DNA of 64,000 nt from Alteraquisediminimonas sediminicola (GTDB lineage Bacteria > Pseudomonadota > Alphaproteobacteria > Sphingomonadales > Sphingomonadaceae). The stretch lies in NCBI RefSeq assembly GCF_019740335.1, contig NZ_JAHXZS010000002.1, positions 124,001-188,000 on the forward strand, in the 5' to 3' direction. The position numbers and the translations under genes are program-made. This document shows, piece after piece, positions 27,699 to 36,783 of this stretch. Numbering within the stretch: position 1 is the stretch's first letter; every line of letters starts with the position of its first letter. The notes beneath the pieces were generated by a model, which saw only the letters and a list, made by a program, of their open reading frames with translations, was not told the DNA's origin and did not search any database.

Positions 27699-28544
27699 TC
27701 ATTCGGACCAGTTGAAAAAGCCTTGGCCCGATTTCGCGCCGAGCTTGCCTTCACGGACCATGTCGATCAGGATTTGGGGGGGCGCAAAACGTTCGCCATG
27801 CGCCGCTTGCAACGTCCGCGCGATGTCGAGCCGGACATCCAGCCCGACAATATCGCTAAGGCGCAACGGGCCGACCGGGTGACGATAGGCCAGCACTGCC
27901 GCGCGGTCGATGTCCTCCGCGCTCGCCACGCCGCTTTCCAGCATCCGCATCGCTTCAAGCGACGCGATGAGGTCGAGCCGACTGGTCGCAAAACCGGGCA
28001 CATCCTTGACCGTCAGCGATTCCTTGCCAAGCGAGGCGACAAAGGCCCGCGCCCGTTCCAGCGCCGCCTCGGACGTCTGTTCGCCGCGCACCAGTTCGAC
28101 CAGCTTGATCGACCATACGGGATTGAAAAAATGCATCCCCAGAAACATGGCGGGATCAGGCAGGGCCTGTGCCAGTCGATCAATCGACAGGGCGCTGGTG
28201 TTGCTCGCGATCAGCTTTGGCGCACGCGCGGCGGCCCGCGCCAGCACATCCAGCTTCAGTTCAAGGCGTTCAGGCACCGATTCCACGATCAGGTCGAGAC
28301 CCTTGGGAAGCTCCTCAATCGCCGCCACCCGCGCAATTCGGGCCACCAGCGCCTCGGCGCGCGCGGCGTCCATCTTGCCGCGCTGCATGGCGGACGCCAC
28401 CGCGCCGTTGATCGTCTGCATCATCGCATCGACCTTGGCATCATCGGGTTCGACGACAAAGACGCCGGCCTCCGCCTGTGCGGCGACATAGGCAATGCCT
28501 ACCCCCATTGTCCCACCGCCCAATACGGCCACATTCTGCGTCAT
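27699..28544 (-). CDS. 3-hydroxyacyl-CoA dehydrogenase
   Basis: 281-residue NAD enzyme of beta-oxidation. N-terminal Rossmann motif VAVLGGGTMGVGIAYVAAQA; conserved SNTSALSIDRLAQ; the catalytic histidine in GMHFFNPVWSIKLVELVRG; DVPGFATSRLDLIASLEAMRMLESGVAS; and the C-terminal FFNWSE. I use the ATG of MTQNVAV, which has AGGAG 8 bases upstream, rather than the longer frame. It is 27 bases before the acyl-CoA dehydrogenase gene. Confidence 0.92.
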   Translation of the reverse strand: MTQNVAVLGGGTMGVGIAYVAAQAEAGVFVVEPDDAKVDAMMQTINGAVASAMQRGKMDAARAEALVARIARVAAIEELPKGLDLIVESVPERLELKLDVLARAAARAPKLIASNTSALSIDRLAQALPDPAMFLGMHFFNPVWSIKLVELVRGEQTSEAALERARAFVASLGKESLTVKDVPGFATSRLDLIASLEAMRMLESGVASAEDIDRAAVLAYRHPVGPLRLSDIVGLDVRLDIARTLQAAHGERFAPPQILIDMVREGKLGAKSGQGFFNWSE

Positions 28545-28578
28545 TTCCACACTCCTGAACATCTTGTCGGTAGGGCGT

Positions 28579-29349
28579 TCAAACGCCGCGCCAGACCGGA
28601 TCTCGTTTCTCTGCAAAGGCGCGCGCGCCTTCCTGCGCATCTTGCGAACCTAGGACGGACTCGATCATCGGGCGCTGGCGTTCCCAGATGCCCTCTTCCG
28701 GCCAGTCCACAGCTTCATTGATGATCTGCTTGCTCATGGCGACGGCCAACGGCGCATTAGCCGTGATCTGCGTCGCCAGCTTCAGCGCTTCAGCCAGCGC
28801 ACCGCCCGATGGGGTCAGCCGGTTGACCAGACCCCAACCATGCGCCGTCTTCGCGTCCATCCGCTGGCCCGTCAGCGCATATTCCAGCGCGATCGCCGCC
28901 GGGATGCGCTTTGGCAAACGCAGCAACCCGCCCGACCCCGCGACAAGGCCACGGCACACTTCCGGCAGGCCGAACCACGCATCCTCGGCGGCCACAATCA
29001 TGTCGCACGCCAGCGCCAATTCGCACCCGCCCGCCAAGGCATAGCCCTCGACCGCCGCGATCAGCGGCTTTTTCGGCGGCGCTTCGGCAAGGCCGCCAAA
29101 GCCGCGCCCTTCAAGCTCTGGCCGCTCGCCATCGACAAAGGCCCGCAAATCCATGCCGGAGCAAAAGCTGCTCCCCTCGCCGGTCAAGATGCCCACGCGC
29201 AAATCTTCACGGCTGTCAAGCGAGTCCAGCGCCTCGGCAATCGCCAGCGACACCGCGCGATTCACGGCATTGCGCTGCTGCGGACGATTGATCGTGATGA
29301 TCAGGATCGCGCCTTGCTCTTCAATCCGGACGGGGGCCGCATCGGCCAT
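28579..29349 (-). CDS. Enoyl-CoA hydratase/isomerase
   Basis: 256-residue crotonase-fold enzyme. Oxyanion-hole elements SSFCSGMDLRAF and EGYALAGGCELALACDMIVA are present; the downstream AWFGLPEVCRGLVAGSGGLLRLPKRI holds one of the usual active-site glutamates (PEV). Start choice: ATG at 29349 lies one base after the monooxygenase stop; an ATG at 29364 in the same frame would overlap that gene by 14 bases. Hydration of an enoyl-CoA in the local beta-oxidation set is the natural role. Confidence 0.9.
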   Translation of the reverse strand: MADAAPVRIEEQGAILIITINRPQQRNAVNRAVSLAIAEALDSLDSREDLRVGILTGEGSSFCSGMDLRAFVDGERPELEGRGFGGLAEAPPKKPLIAAVEGYALAGGCELALACDMIVAAEDAWFGLPEVCRGLVAGSGGLLRLPKRIPAAIALEYALTGQRMDAKTAHGWGLVNRLTPSGGALAEALKLATQITANAPLAVAMSKQIINEAVDWPEEGIWERQRPMIESVLGSQDAQEGARAFAEKRDPVWRGV

Positions 29350-29350
29350 A

Positions 29351-31327
29351 TCAATGCCCGCCATCTTCGGCCGCCGGTGCCGCGATCGCAGCACCGCCCG
29401 GCGCGGTGCAATGATAGTCGTTCAGATTGGCAACATCGGTCATGCCCCAGACATCGATGATGCGGAACGGGTTGTTGACGACGATCCGGCCCTTGGAATT
29501 GCGGGTGTAATTGTCCACGCCCGGATAGGTCCAGATCATATGCGAATGGATGCGATCGACCTCGTCATTATAGGCATCGTGAATATCCTGCCGCACATCG
29601 ACGGTCGCGATATTGTGCGCGAACATCTGCTTGAGCAGCGACATCACATAATGCATCTGCCGTTCCAGCACGGTAATCAGGCTACCGCCATGGCCGAACT
29701 GCGTGTTGGGACCATAAAGGCAAAACAGGTTCGGAAAGCCCGGCACCACGGTCCCGAGATAGGCGCGCGCATCGTCGCCATCCCAATCTTCATGAATGTC
29801 GCGCCCGCCAATGCCCTTGACCTTCATCGGCACCAACAGATTCACCACGTCAAATCCGGTGGCCCAGATTAACACATCGGCAGGATGCTCGACGCCATCG
29901 CTCGTCACCACGCTATGCGGACGCACTTCGGTCACGGCGCCGGTCACATGGTGGACATGATCGCGGGCCAGCGTGCGGAACCAGCCATTATCCAGCAGCA
30001 TGCGCTTGCCGAACGGCGGATATTTCGGCAGCACCTCGGGCAACAGATGCTGCGCCGTGCCTAGTTCCGACTTGATATAAGCCGTCAGCGCCTTGCGATG
30101 GGCATCATTGATCGCATTGATCGACTGACCACCGCCTTGCCAATTGGGGTCCTGTTGCAGCGCGTCATACAGCTTGTCGTTGAATGCCCAGCTCAGCCGC
30201 AGGCGATACCACAAGCGATACATCGGCACCGCATCCAGCAATTGCTGCAACGGCTTCGGAATGGCCTGTTTGAACTTCGGGAATGGCGCCACCCATTGCG
30301 GGGTGCGCTGCACGACGGTCAACGAACCCACTTCATCGGCAATCGCGGGGGCGACTTGCATCGCGCTCGCGCCATTGCCGACCAGCACGACATTGCGTCC
30401 CTTAAGGTCGAGACCTTCATCCGGATAGCGCGCAGTATGCACGCTCGGCCCTTGGAACTGGTCGAGGCCCGGCACATCCGGTATACGCGGCTTGTTGAAC
30501 GCGCCCACGCCACTGATGACGATATTCGCGTGCAGCGTATCGCGCTGGCCATCCGCCGTCAGCACATCCGCCTGCCAGCCGCCGGTTGCCTCATCGAAAC
30601 GGGCTTGTGTGACCTCTACGCCGAAACGAATGTGGCGACGGATATCGAACTTATCCGCAACCTCTTCGAGATAGCGGTGAATTTCGCGGCAATCCGCGAA
30701 ATAGCGCGACCAATGATAAGGGGCGAACGAAAAGGAATAGAGATGACTCGGCACATCGCAGGCCGCACCCGGATAGCGATTGTCATACCACACGCCGCCC
30801 AGTGCCTCACGACGCTCCACGATGACATAGGGGATATTGGCAGCTTCAAATTGCACCGCGGCACATAGTCCCGAAATGCCCGCGCCGATGATCAGCGCCT
30901 TGAATCCGGCAGGCGGGGCAGGCACTGCGGCCACCGTCGCGACACCCTGCGTCACTGGCGGCAATTGCAGTTCATGACGAATGATCGGCACATATTCCGG
31001 CGCGATATCTTCGCCCAAGGTGATGCTCATCATCTTGAGCAGCAATTCATCCGATGGATTTGGCAGCGCCAGCGGCTTGCCATCGCACCATGCCTGTAAC
31101 GCCGACAAAGCAGCGGTGCGGATTTCGTCTTGCACTTCGGCAGACAAACCGCCGTCGTCATTGTCCTCCAGTCCCCGGGTGCGGGTCGGAATATACGGCG
31201 GCTCGATCCAGCGCCGGTCACCCGTCAACTGCACGAGAATGCAAGCAAGCGTCGGCACGTTCGCGGAGGCAATTGCGGCAGGGAGCCATTCGCTATGTCG
31301 TTCCAGATTCATGGTCTGATGAGTCAC
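29351..31327 (-). CDS. Baeyer-Villiger type flavin monooxygenase (HAPMO-like)
   Basis: 658 residues. An N-terminal extension of about 140 residues (NVPTLACILVQLTGD near 23-37) resembles that of 4-hydroxyacetophenone monooxygenase. Then come the FAD Rossmann GAGISG (148-153), GGVWYDNRYPGAACDVPSH, the fingerprint FQGPSVHTARYP (291-302), the NADPH Rossmann GNGASA (317-322) and ATGFD. The fingerprint has Y301 where type I enzymes usually have W. Expected to turn a ketone into an ester or lactone using NADPH and O2. Start is GTG; an ATG at 31312 is an alternative. First gene of the nine-gene operon. Confidence 0.88.
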   Translation of the reverse strand: MTHQTMNLERHSEWLPAAIASANVPTLACILVQLTGDRRWIEPPYIPTRTRGLEDNDDGGLSAEVQDEIRTAALSALQAWCDGKPLALPNPSDELLLKMMSITLGEDIAPEYVPIIRHELQLPPVTQGVATVAAVPAPPAGFKALIIGAGISGLCAAVQFEAANIPYVIVERREALGGVWYDNRYPGAACDVPSHLYSFSFAPYHWSRYFADCREIHRYLEEVADKFDIRRHIRFGVEVTQARFDEATGGWQADVLTADGQRDTLHANIVISGVGAFNKPRIPDVPGLDQFQGPSVHTARYPDEGLDLKGRNVVLVGNGASAMQVAPAIADEVGSLTVVQRTPQWVAPFPKFKQAIPKPLQQLLDAVPMYRLWYRLRLSWAFNDKLYDALQQDPNWQGGGQSINAINDAHRKALTAYIKSELGTAQHLLPEVLPKYPPFGKRMLLDNGWFRTLARDHVHHVTGAVTEVRPHSVVTSDGVEHPADVLIWATGFDVVNLLVPMKVKGIGGRDIHEDWDGDDARAYLGTVVPGFPNLFCLYGPNTQFGHGGSLITVLERQMHYVMSLLKQMFAHNIATVDVRQDIHDAYNDEVDRIHSHMIWTYPGVDNYTRNSKGRIVVNNPFRIIDVWGMTDVANLNDYHCTAPGGAAIAAPAAEDGGH

Positions 31328-31407
31328 GGCATCTATCTCGCTTTAGCTATACATCATGGACACCGACATTCGACGTCCGCCGTAGTCAGGACACCGCCGC
31401 CACACAG

Positions 31408-31423
31408 TCAACATACTCGTTGA
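31408..31423. promoter_or_regulatory. Operator-like repeat TCAACA-N4-CGTTGA, BVMO operon
   Basis: TCAACA TACT CGTTGA, extended by flanking G and C to GTCAAC...GTTGAC. It is 81 bases upstream of the BVMO start. It is one of four matching sites in this region, all before catabolic units; see those at 36157, 40791 and 41723. Confidence 0.7.
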
Positions 31424-31470
31424 CAACGCAGCGCGTCGGCATCGCGGTAAAACCCATACGCTTTGACATT

Positions 31471-31507
31471 CGCCAGAGAAGAAAGGGCATCGCCCCCTTC
31501 TCTGGCG
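31471..31507 (-). terminator. Stem-loop after luciferase-like gene
   Basis: Arms CGCCAGAGAAG and CTTCTCTGGCG enclose a G/C-rich inner part that can pair again. It sits just downstream of the stop at 31516, so it should end the receptor-GST-monooxygenase transcript. No long T-tract follows. Confidence 0.6.
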
Positions 31508-31515
31508 GATGCGGA

Positions 31516-32709
31516 TTACTTGCGCTCCGGCAATGCGGCGATCAGATCCGGGCTGATGTCCTTGGCACCGCGCTCGTCAATGTGGCGCTGGATACGGTCT
31601 TGAATCGCCTTGCCGATCTGGCCCGCCAATTCCGGACGTGCAGCGCGGCATTCGGCTTCGGACACCACACGGTTATCCGTCGCATCATCGACCATCGGCA
31701 TCACGAAGCGGGCGAACATTTCATAAGAACGCTTGGTTTCCGCCGTATCGGCCCAGTGATGGGCAAACAGCACCAGCGTGCCAAAGCCGCCGGACTGTTG
31801 CTGCAACCGCCGGATCTGGGCCACGGCATCTTCAGGCGTGCCAATCACCGCCATGTTCGAGCTCAACAGCGCATCGATGATATCGCCGCTACCCGGTGCG
31901 ATCGGCAAAGCCGCGACTTCGCGCAGATAATCCGCCCAGGCCTCAATACCGAATTTCACTTCCTCACGCGCCTGTTCGCGCGTCGGGGCGATATGCATCG
32001 GGGCGACCAGCCGCCAATTGGCGCGATCGACCGTCTTGCCATTGGCAGCGGCGATTTCCTCGGCAATGTTCCAGTTCGCGGCCAGCGCATCGAACGCACC
32101 GCCTGACGTCGCGCCAAAGGACAGCATGCCAATCCCGTTGCGGCCAGCCGCGCGCGAGCCGGTCGGTGAGACGGTGCTGGCCGTGATCATCTCGATATGC
32201 GGGCGGGTATAAGGCGTCATGTGAATGCGGGCGTTGTCGAGCGTGTACCAGTCGGTCTTCTCGGTCACGGTTTCACCGCTCATCAAGCGCACCAGCACAT
32301 CGACGGCCTGATCCATCATGTCGCGCTGCTTGGAGACTTCAATGCCCATCATCTTCGCGTCTGAAGCGAGCGAACCCGGCCCCATGCCCAACATCACGCG
32401 ACCACGGGTCATGTGATCCAACTGGCTGAAACGTTCGGCCAGCATCAACGGGTGATGGTAAGGCACCGAGCTCACCGCAGAGCCCAATTTGATGCGCTTC
32501 GTGCGTTCGGCAGCGGCGGCGATCATCAATTCGGGGCTGGCGATCAATTCCCAGCCAGCAGAATGGTGTTCACCATACCAGATCTCATCATAGCCGAGAT
32601 TGTCGAGATGCTCGGCAAGTTCCAGATCCCGCTGGAGAGCCAGTGTCGGATTTTCATTGAGCGGGTGATGCGGGCCACAGAAAACCCCAAAACGCAGCTT
32701 GCCTGACAT
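31516..32709 (-). CDS. Luciferase-like (LLM) flavin-dependent monooxygenase
   Basis: 397-residue TIM-barrel oxidoreductase of the bacterial luciferase superfamily, using reduced FMN/F420-like flavin. Visible: LAEHLDNLGYDEIWYGEHHS near residue 33, RTKRIKLGSAVSSVPYHHPLMLAERFSQLDHMTRGRVMLGMGPGS (cut here into its parts RIKLGSAV, HHPLMLAER and GRVMLGMGPG), and the C-terminal VIGTPEDAVAQIRRL. The ATG has GGAGGA before it. Likely hydroxylates or inserts oxygen into the pathway substrate; no flavin reductase gene is adjacent. Third gene of the TonB receptor unit. Confidence 0.87.
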   Translation of the reverse strand: MSGKLRFGVFCGPHHPLNENPTLALQRDLELAEHLDNLGYDEIWYGEHHSAGWELIASPELMIAAAAERTKRIKLGSAVSSVPYHHPLMLAERFSQLDHMTRGRVMLGMGPGSLASDAKMMGIEVSKQRDMMDQAVDVLVRLMSGETVTEKTDWYTLDNARIHMTPYTRPHIEMITASTVSPTGSRAAGRNGIGMLSFGATSGGAFDALAANWNIAEEIAAANGKTVDRANWRLVAPMHIAPTREQAREEVKFGIEAWADYLREVAALPIAPGSGDIIDALLSSNMAVIGTPEDAVAQIRRLQQQSGGFGTLVLFAHHWADTAETKRSYEMFARFVMPMVDDATDNRVVSEAECRAARPELAGQIGKAIQDRIQRHIDERGAKDISPDLIAALPERK

Positions 32710-32764
32710 ATAATCCTCCAATATTTCCTATAAAATTAAAATCATGAACCGCGTTGGCGGCACT

Positions 32765-33427
32765 TTAATTGACCGTCGCCTTGAGGTTCACATCCATGGT
32801 TGCCGGTGTTGTCGCAACAAAGGATGGACGCACTTCAAGTGCTTCGATCAGACGGGTGATACGAGGGTATCGGCCACGCCACCGCAACACATCGAGATCG
32901 GGACTAAGTCCCGCTGAAATCGCAAACTCAAGTCCCAGCAAGCTGGTCGCAATCGCAATATCGCCTTGATTGATCGCATCATTCACCTTTGGCACAATAG
33001 TGCCTGAAAGATTTTCGATCTCGGCAAGACCGCCGGCAATCTTGCGCGTCTGACGATCCACCCATGACTGGCTGGGTTCAGGCCGGTGCATTTCGAAAAT
33101 CAGCGACTGCGCAAACTCCATCACGCGCTCGCCCAGCATCCGGCGCTTCATCACCAGCAAGCGCGCATCGATGTCGCTCGGCAGCAAGGCAGGATATGGA
33201 AAACGGGCTTCCAGCCAATCCATGATGTAGACAGAGTCGTATATGAATTCGACATCGTCCCGGATCAGGATCGGCAATTGTTCAAGCGGGCTGAAATGCG
33301 GGGTGCATGTCTCATTTCCCCAAGGCACGTCATATTGCACATCATAGGCGATCCCCTTTTCATGCAAGGCGATCGCTATCTTGCGTCCATAGGGGCTTGG
33401 CCGTGCATTGATCAGTTTGAACGCCAT
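32765..33427 (-). CDS. Glutathione S-transferase family protein
   Basis: 220 residues. N-terminal thioredoxin-like domain with LINARPSPYGRKIAIALHEKGI, where SPYGRK is the active-site region, then LPILIRDDVEFIYDSVYIMDWLEARFP with the conserved cis-Pro and D/E-S glutathione-binding residues. The C-terminal all-helical domain ends in RYPRITRLIEALEVRPSF. In sphingomonad catabolic clusters, GSTs act as isomerases or ether-cleaving enzymes. It lies between the TonB receptor and the LLM monooxygenase on the same strand. Confidence 0.87.
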   Translation of the reverse strand: MAFKLINARPSPYGRKIAIALHEKGIAYDVQYDVPWGNETCTPHFSPLEQLPILIRDDVEFIYDSVYIMDWLEARFPYPALLPSDIDARLLVMKRRMLGERVMEFAQSLIFEMHRPEPSQSWVDRQTRKIAGGLAEIENLSGTIVPKVNDAINQGDIAIATSLLGLEFAISAGLSPDLDVLRWRGRYPRITRLIEALEVRPSFVATTPATMDVNLKATVN

Positions 33428-33508
33428 GGTTTACCACCTTTAAAAGAGACGGAGGTTGAACGCATCACGCCGGGTTCCCCTGTGATGACGTTCACCCCGG
33501 AATGACGG

Positions 33509-33531
33509 GCAGGGTTTAACCCCCTGCCCTA
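33509..33531. terminator. Stem-loop between TonB receptor and GST
   Basis: GGGCAGGG-TTTAACC-CCTGCCC type hairpin 30 bases past the receptor stop. Without a T-tract it may attenuate rather than end transcription, leaving the GST and LLM genes partly coupled to the receptor promoter. Confidence 0.45.
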
Positions 33532-33560
33532 TCACCCCTTTTCAACCCTCGGCTACGTCC

Positions 33561-35957
33561 TCAGAATTTGAAGCGAGCCTCAACATGGAACGCACGCGGC
33601 GAACCTGGCACAACAGTGTTGAACTGGAACAGTTCACCCGTTGCAATGCCGCCTGCATAATAGACGCGGTTGAACGCATTTTTCAGATGAGCAGCCAGCG
33701 ACCAGCCGGCATCGCTATCTTCAAGTCCAAGGCGGAAGTTGACCAAAGTATAGCCGTCGATGCGCGCACCAGGGCTGCGATTGCCGGTGGATGCGAACCA
33801 GAATGACGACTGCGAGTACAGGTCCGAACGCAGGCTGGCCGTGATCGAATCCTGAATCGGCACGCTCACTTCGCCGAACAGTGAACCCGACCATTTCGAC
33901 GTATCCGGATAGGTGCCGAACAGCACCGGCGCACCGCCACCGATCGACACATAGCTGTCCGTAAACCGCGCATCCGTGTAGTTCAACGAACCGCCCAAAG
34001 TGAACCATGAAGTCGGACGGATCGAGCCATCCAATTCAAAGCCGGTCACTTTCGAACGCGGCACGTTGACGGTGACAGCCGCAGGCGTGGTGCCCAGCAA
34101 CGTATAGGCGACGCGCTGCCCATCCTTGATCCAGTTCTGATATCCGGCGATATTGAACTGGGTCGGCACGCCACCGACATTGCCGCGATACTTCAGACCG
34201 ATTTCAGCGTCGGTAAGGGTTTCCAGATCATATCCGTTGCCGCCATTCGGCCCCAGACCCGGCACTGGATTCTGGATACCATTGTACCCGCCATTCTTAT
34301 AGCTGCGACGCGAGGCGAGATAGATCAGCAAATTGGAATTGACCTGCTCTTGAACGCCCAGAGTCCAGCTTACGTTGGAATATGATTTCTGCTGATGGAA
34401 ATCATAAGTCGCCAACACAGCAGGCGCAGCCAGATAGGCCGTGTCATCGGAGAGTACGTCGAACTTGATCTTTTCATGCGTGTAACGTGCACCGACAGTG
34501 ACCCCGAGGCCCTGAATGCCAGTTACTTCGCTGACATCATAAGTCCCCTGAGCATATGCCGCATACATATCACGCGTGGTGAGCTTGCTGTATACCGTTG
34601 TACCTGTCAGCGGCGGGAATTGCAGCAACAGGCTTGTTGTTAAGTTCCTGTTGGTTTCATGCGAATAAAACCCGCCGACGACATAGTCGAGATTGCCGTC
34701 AAATGCCTTGCCGACCAGCTGAAGCTCTTCAGAATACTGACGGGTATTGTCGTTCTTACCGCCATTACCATTATCATCGATACCATAAGGCGTACCGTCG
34801 ATATCGCCAGCGATGCCGTTCTTCAGATAGGTATAGCCGAAAATATTGCGAACCTTGGTGTCATCCCCGACTTCAAACGATGTGATGTTGGACAGGATGA
34901 TATTGCGACCGCGATATCTGGACGGGCCATCGGATTCGATCTTGTAAGGTCCGCGCGCCTTTTGCGTTTCCAAATAGGACGCAATGCCCGCCGGATCGAG
35001 GTTCGGATGAGCCGCAGCATAGGCTGCCGCACAATTATTCGTCGAATCGTTGCAGCCTGCTGCACCGCCCGTGAAGGCGTTGATCAGGAAATTATACTGC
35101 GCCTGATTGCCGAAGTTCGTGAGGGCAATCAACGGCACAAGGCCGGTCGGTTCGAGGCTGTCAATCAGGCCGCTGAGGCTGCTGCCATTCGAATGGAGAT
35201 AATCGACCATCAAATCGTTGGAAATCGTCTCCGACACATCAACATGCAAGCTGCCGCGCAAGCCGAAGCGATCGACATCGCCAGCGCGCGTGTTGTTATA
35301 CAGGTTACGCTGATAACCGTTGCGCTTTTCATAGAAGCCGGCGACGCGAGCCAGAACAGACTCGCCAATGAGCGGCACGTTCAACGCACCTTCCACCTGA
35401 CGCAGCTTATAGTCGCCAAGACGACCGCTCACATATCCGCCCAATTCCTTGCCCGGCTTGACCGACGTAAAGAGGACAGCACCGCCCGTCGAGTTTCTGC
35501 CGAAAAGCGTACCCTGCGGCCCCTTCAGGACCTGCACGGACTGAAGGTCGTAAAAGGCGGACGAACCACCGCCGACGCCATCAAGCTGCACTTCGTTGAA
35601 ATAGGGCAAAACGCCTGGACGCGTATCGCTGAATGCATCGAGCGACTGGCCGCGCAGGGCATAGTTCAACTGGTTCGAATTCTGCCCTGCCCGAATGGTA
35701 AGGCCCGGCGAGGCCATTTGAAGGTCGGTCTCGGTAACAATCGCCTGCTTCTCCAGCGCGGCGGCGCTCAACACCCTGATGGCAACCGGGGTACGCTCCA
35801 GCGTCTCCGAACGGCGCTGCGCCGTCACAATGATGTCGCTGCCGACATCTGCAGTGGCAGCAGGCTCAACAGAGGCAACTTGCGCCAAGGCCGTGGTCGC
35901 ATAAAGCGCGGAAATCAAGGTCGTTGCCGAGAATGATATGGTCCGATGTTTCAACAT
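33561..35957 (-). CDS. TonB-dependent receptor of the catabolic regulon
   Basis: 798-residue outer-membrane receptor. Signal peptide (cleavage after ALAQ, about 27), TonB box GSDIIVTAQRR, plug with RTPVAIRVLSAAALEKQ, LNYALRGQSLDAFSD, VQVLKGPQGTLFGRNSTGGAVLF, and a barrel ending FHVEARFKF. The PQGTLFGRNSTGGA plug type is common in sphingomonad receptors next to degradation genes, for hydrophobic or aromatic compounds rather than siderophores. No Fur box is seen; instead the regulon operator lies 200 bases upstream. ATG preceded by GGGAGAG. Confidence 0.9.
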   Translation of the reverse strand: MLKHRTISFSATTLISALYATTALAQVASVEPAATADVGSDIIVTAQRRSETLERTPVAIRVLSAAALEKQAIVTETDLQMASPGLTIRAGQNSNQLNYALRGQSLDAFSDTRPGVLPYFNEVQLDGVGGGSSAFYDLQSVQVLKGPQGTLFGRNSTGGAVLFTSVKPGKELGGYVSGRLGDYKLRQVEGALNVPLIGESVLARVAGFYEKRNGYQRNLYNNTRAGDVDRFGLRGSLHVDVSETISNDLMVDYLHSNGSSLSGLIDSLEPTGLVPLIALTNFGNQAQYNFLINAFTGGAAGCNDSTNNCAAAYAAAHPNLDPAGIASYLETQKARGPYKIESDGPSRYRGRNIILSNITSFEVGDDTKVRNIFGYTYLKNGIAGDIDGTPYGIDDNGNGGKNDNTRQYSEELQLVGKAFDGNLDYVVGGFYSHETNRNLTTSLLLQFPPLTGTTVYSKLTTRDMYAAYAQGTYDVSEVTGIQGLGVTVGARYTHEKIKFDVLSDDTAYLAAPAVLATYDFHQQKSYSNVSWTLGVQEQVNSNLLIYLASRRSYKNGGYNGIQNPVPGLGPNGGNGYDLETLTDAEIGLKYRGNVGGVPTQFNIAGYQNWIKDGQRVAYTLLGTTPAAVTVNVPRSKVTGFELDGSIRPTSWFTLGGSLNYTDARFTDSYVSIGGGAPVLFGTYPDTSKWSGSLFGEVSVPIQDSITASLRSDLYSQSSFWFASTGNRSPGARIDGYTLVNFRLGLEDSDAGWSLAAHLKNAFNRVYYAGGIATGELFQFNTVVPGSPRAFHVEARFKF

Positions 35958-36783
35958 CTTTGCTCTCCCTTTCAAGTCTTCTTTTTAGAATTCAAACATT
36001 CAGAATGGGGCGCCCTTTTGCTCCCTTTCGCGCCGACAAAACCAACCCCTGCCGCATGTCATCAACAGAGGATTTTCAGCAGATCCGGCGCTTTCTCCGA
36101 ATCGACTTGGCCCGCCTCACGACTGATTATCGAAATGCAACATGCGTGTTTTTTTGTCAACACATCCGTTAAAAAAATTTGCTCGGCGCGAAATTCCAGA
36201 TGGCAGCAACTCCCGCGCGCACGACAACCGTCCGCCCATTTTATTTTGGCGACCTCCCCAAAAAGTAGCCGCGCAAAACAAGCCGCGACGCCGCCCGTGA
36301 GGCTTCGCCGCAATTAATTTTAAAAACATAATTATATCAATATGATAAATTATATAATTGAGACCAAAACCCTAGCTTTCAAGTGGACTTTTTGCCGTTA
36401 ATTTACCAGTTAAAATCCTTAACATCGGGCTTCTGTCATTTTATAATTATGGCCTGTGCGGGGGAATCGCGCACTGTGCCTGCGAGACGGGCCGGTGCTT
36501 GTTGCGCGACATTTATTACAACACAATCGTTGAAATAGACTATTGCGCAGAAAATATGAGAAAATCGGGCTGCAAAATCTGCACCATCACATGCCGGACA
36601 AAGGCCGAGACCTAGTTCAAGCCGGTATTCGATCGCCGCGATGGAGAGATGTAAAATGTCGCGGACAGTCACATATTGTCACGCCCTGACATGGGAAGGC
36701 GTCAGACAGGTGGAGAATGTGCCGACCGCATGCCACGCCGGACAAGGCGCTGACTGTTATTCCCCCCTGTCTGCGCGACGGAG
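35958..36783. other. 826-base noncoding region upstream of TonB receptor
   Basis: No gene supported. It contains the regulon operator at 36157 and a strongly AT-rich stretch at about 36310-36430. Around 36660-36710 there are short repeats of GTCAC/TGACA character (GTCACATATTGTCAC). The aldo/keto reductase ends at 36784, so this is a long leader or promoter zone for the receptor. Confidence 0.5.
36157..36172. promoter_or_regulatory. Operator-like repeat TCAACA-N4-CGTTAA, TonB receptor
   Basis: TCAACA CATC CGTTAA, preceded by TTTTTG and followed by A7. It shares the longer string TGTCAACA-N4-CGTTAAA with the site at 40791. It lies 200 bases upstream of the receptor start. Confidence 0.7.
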
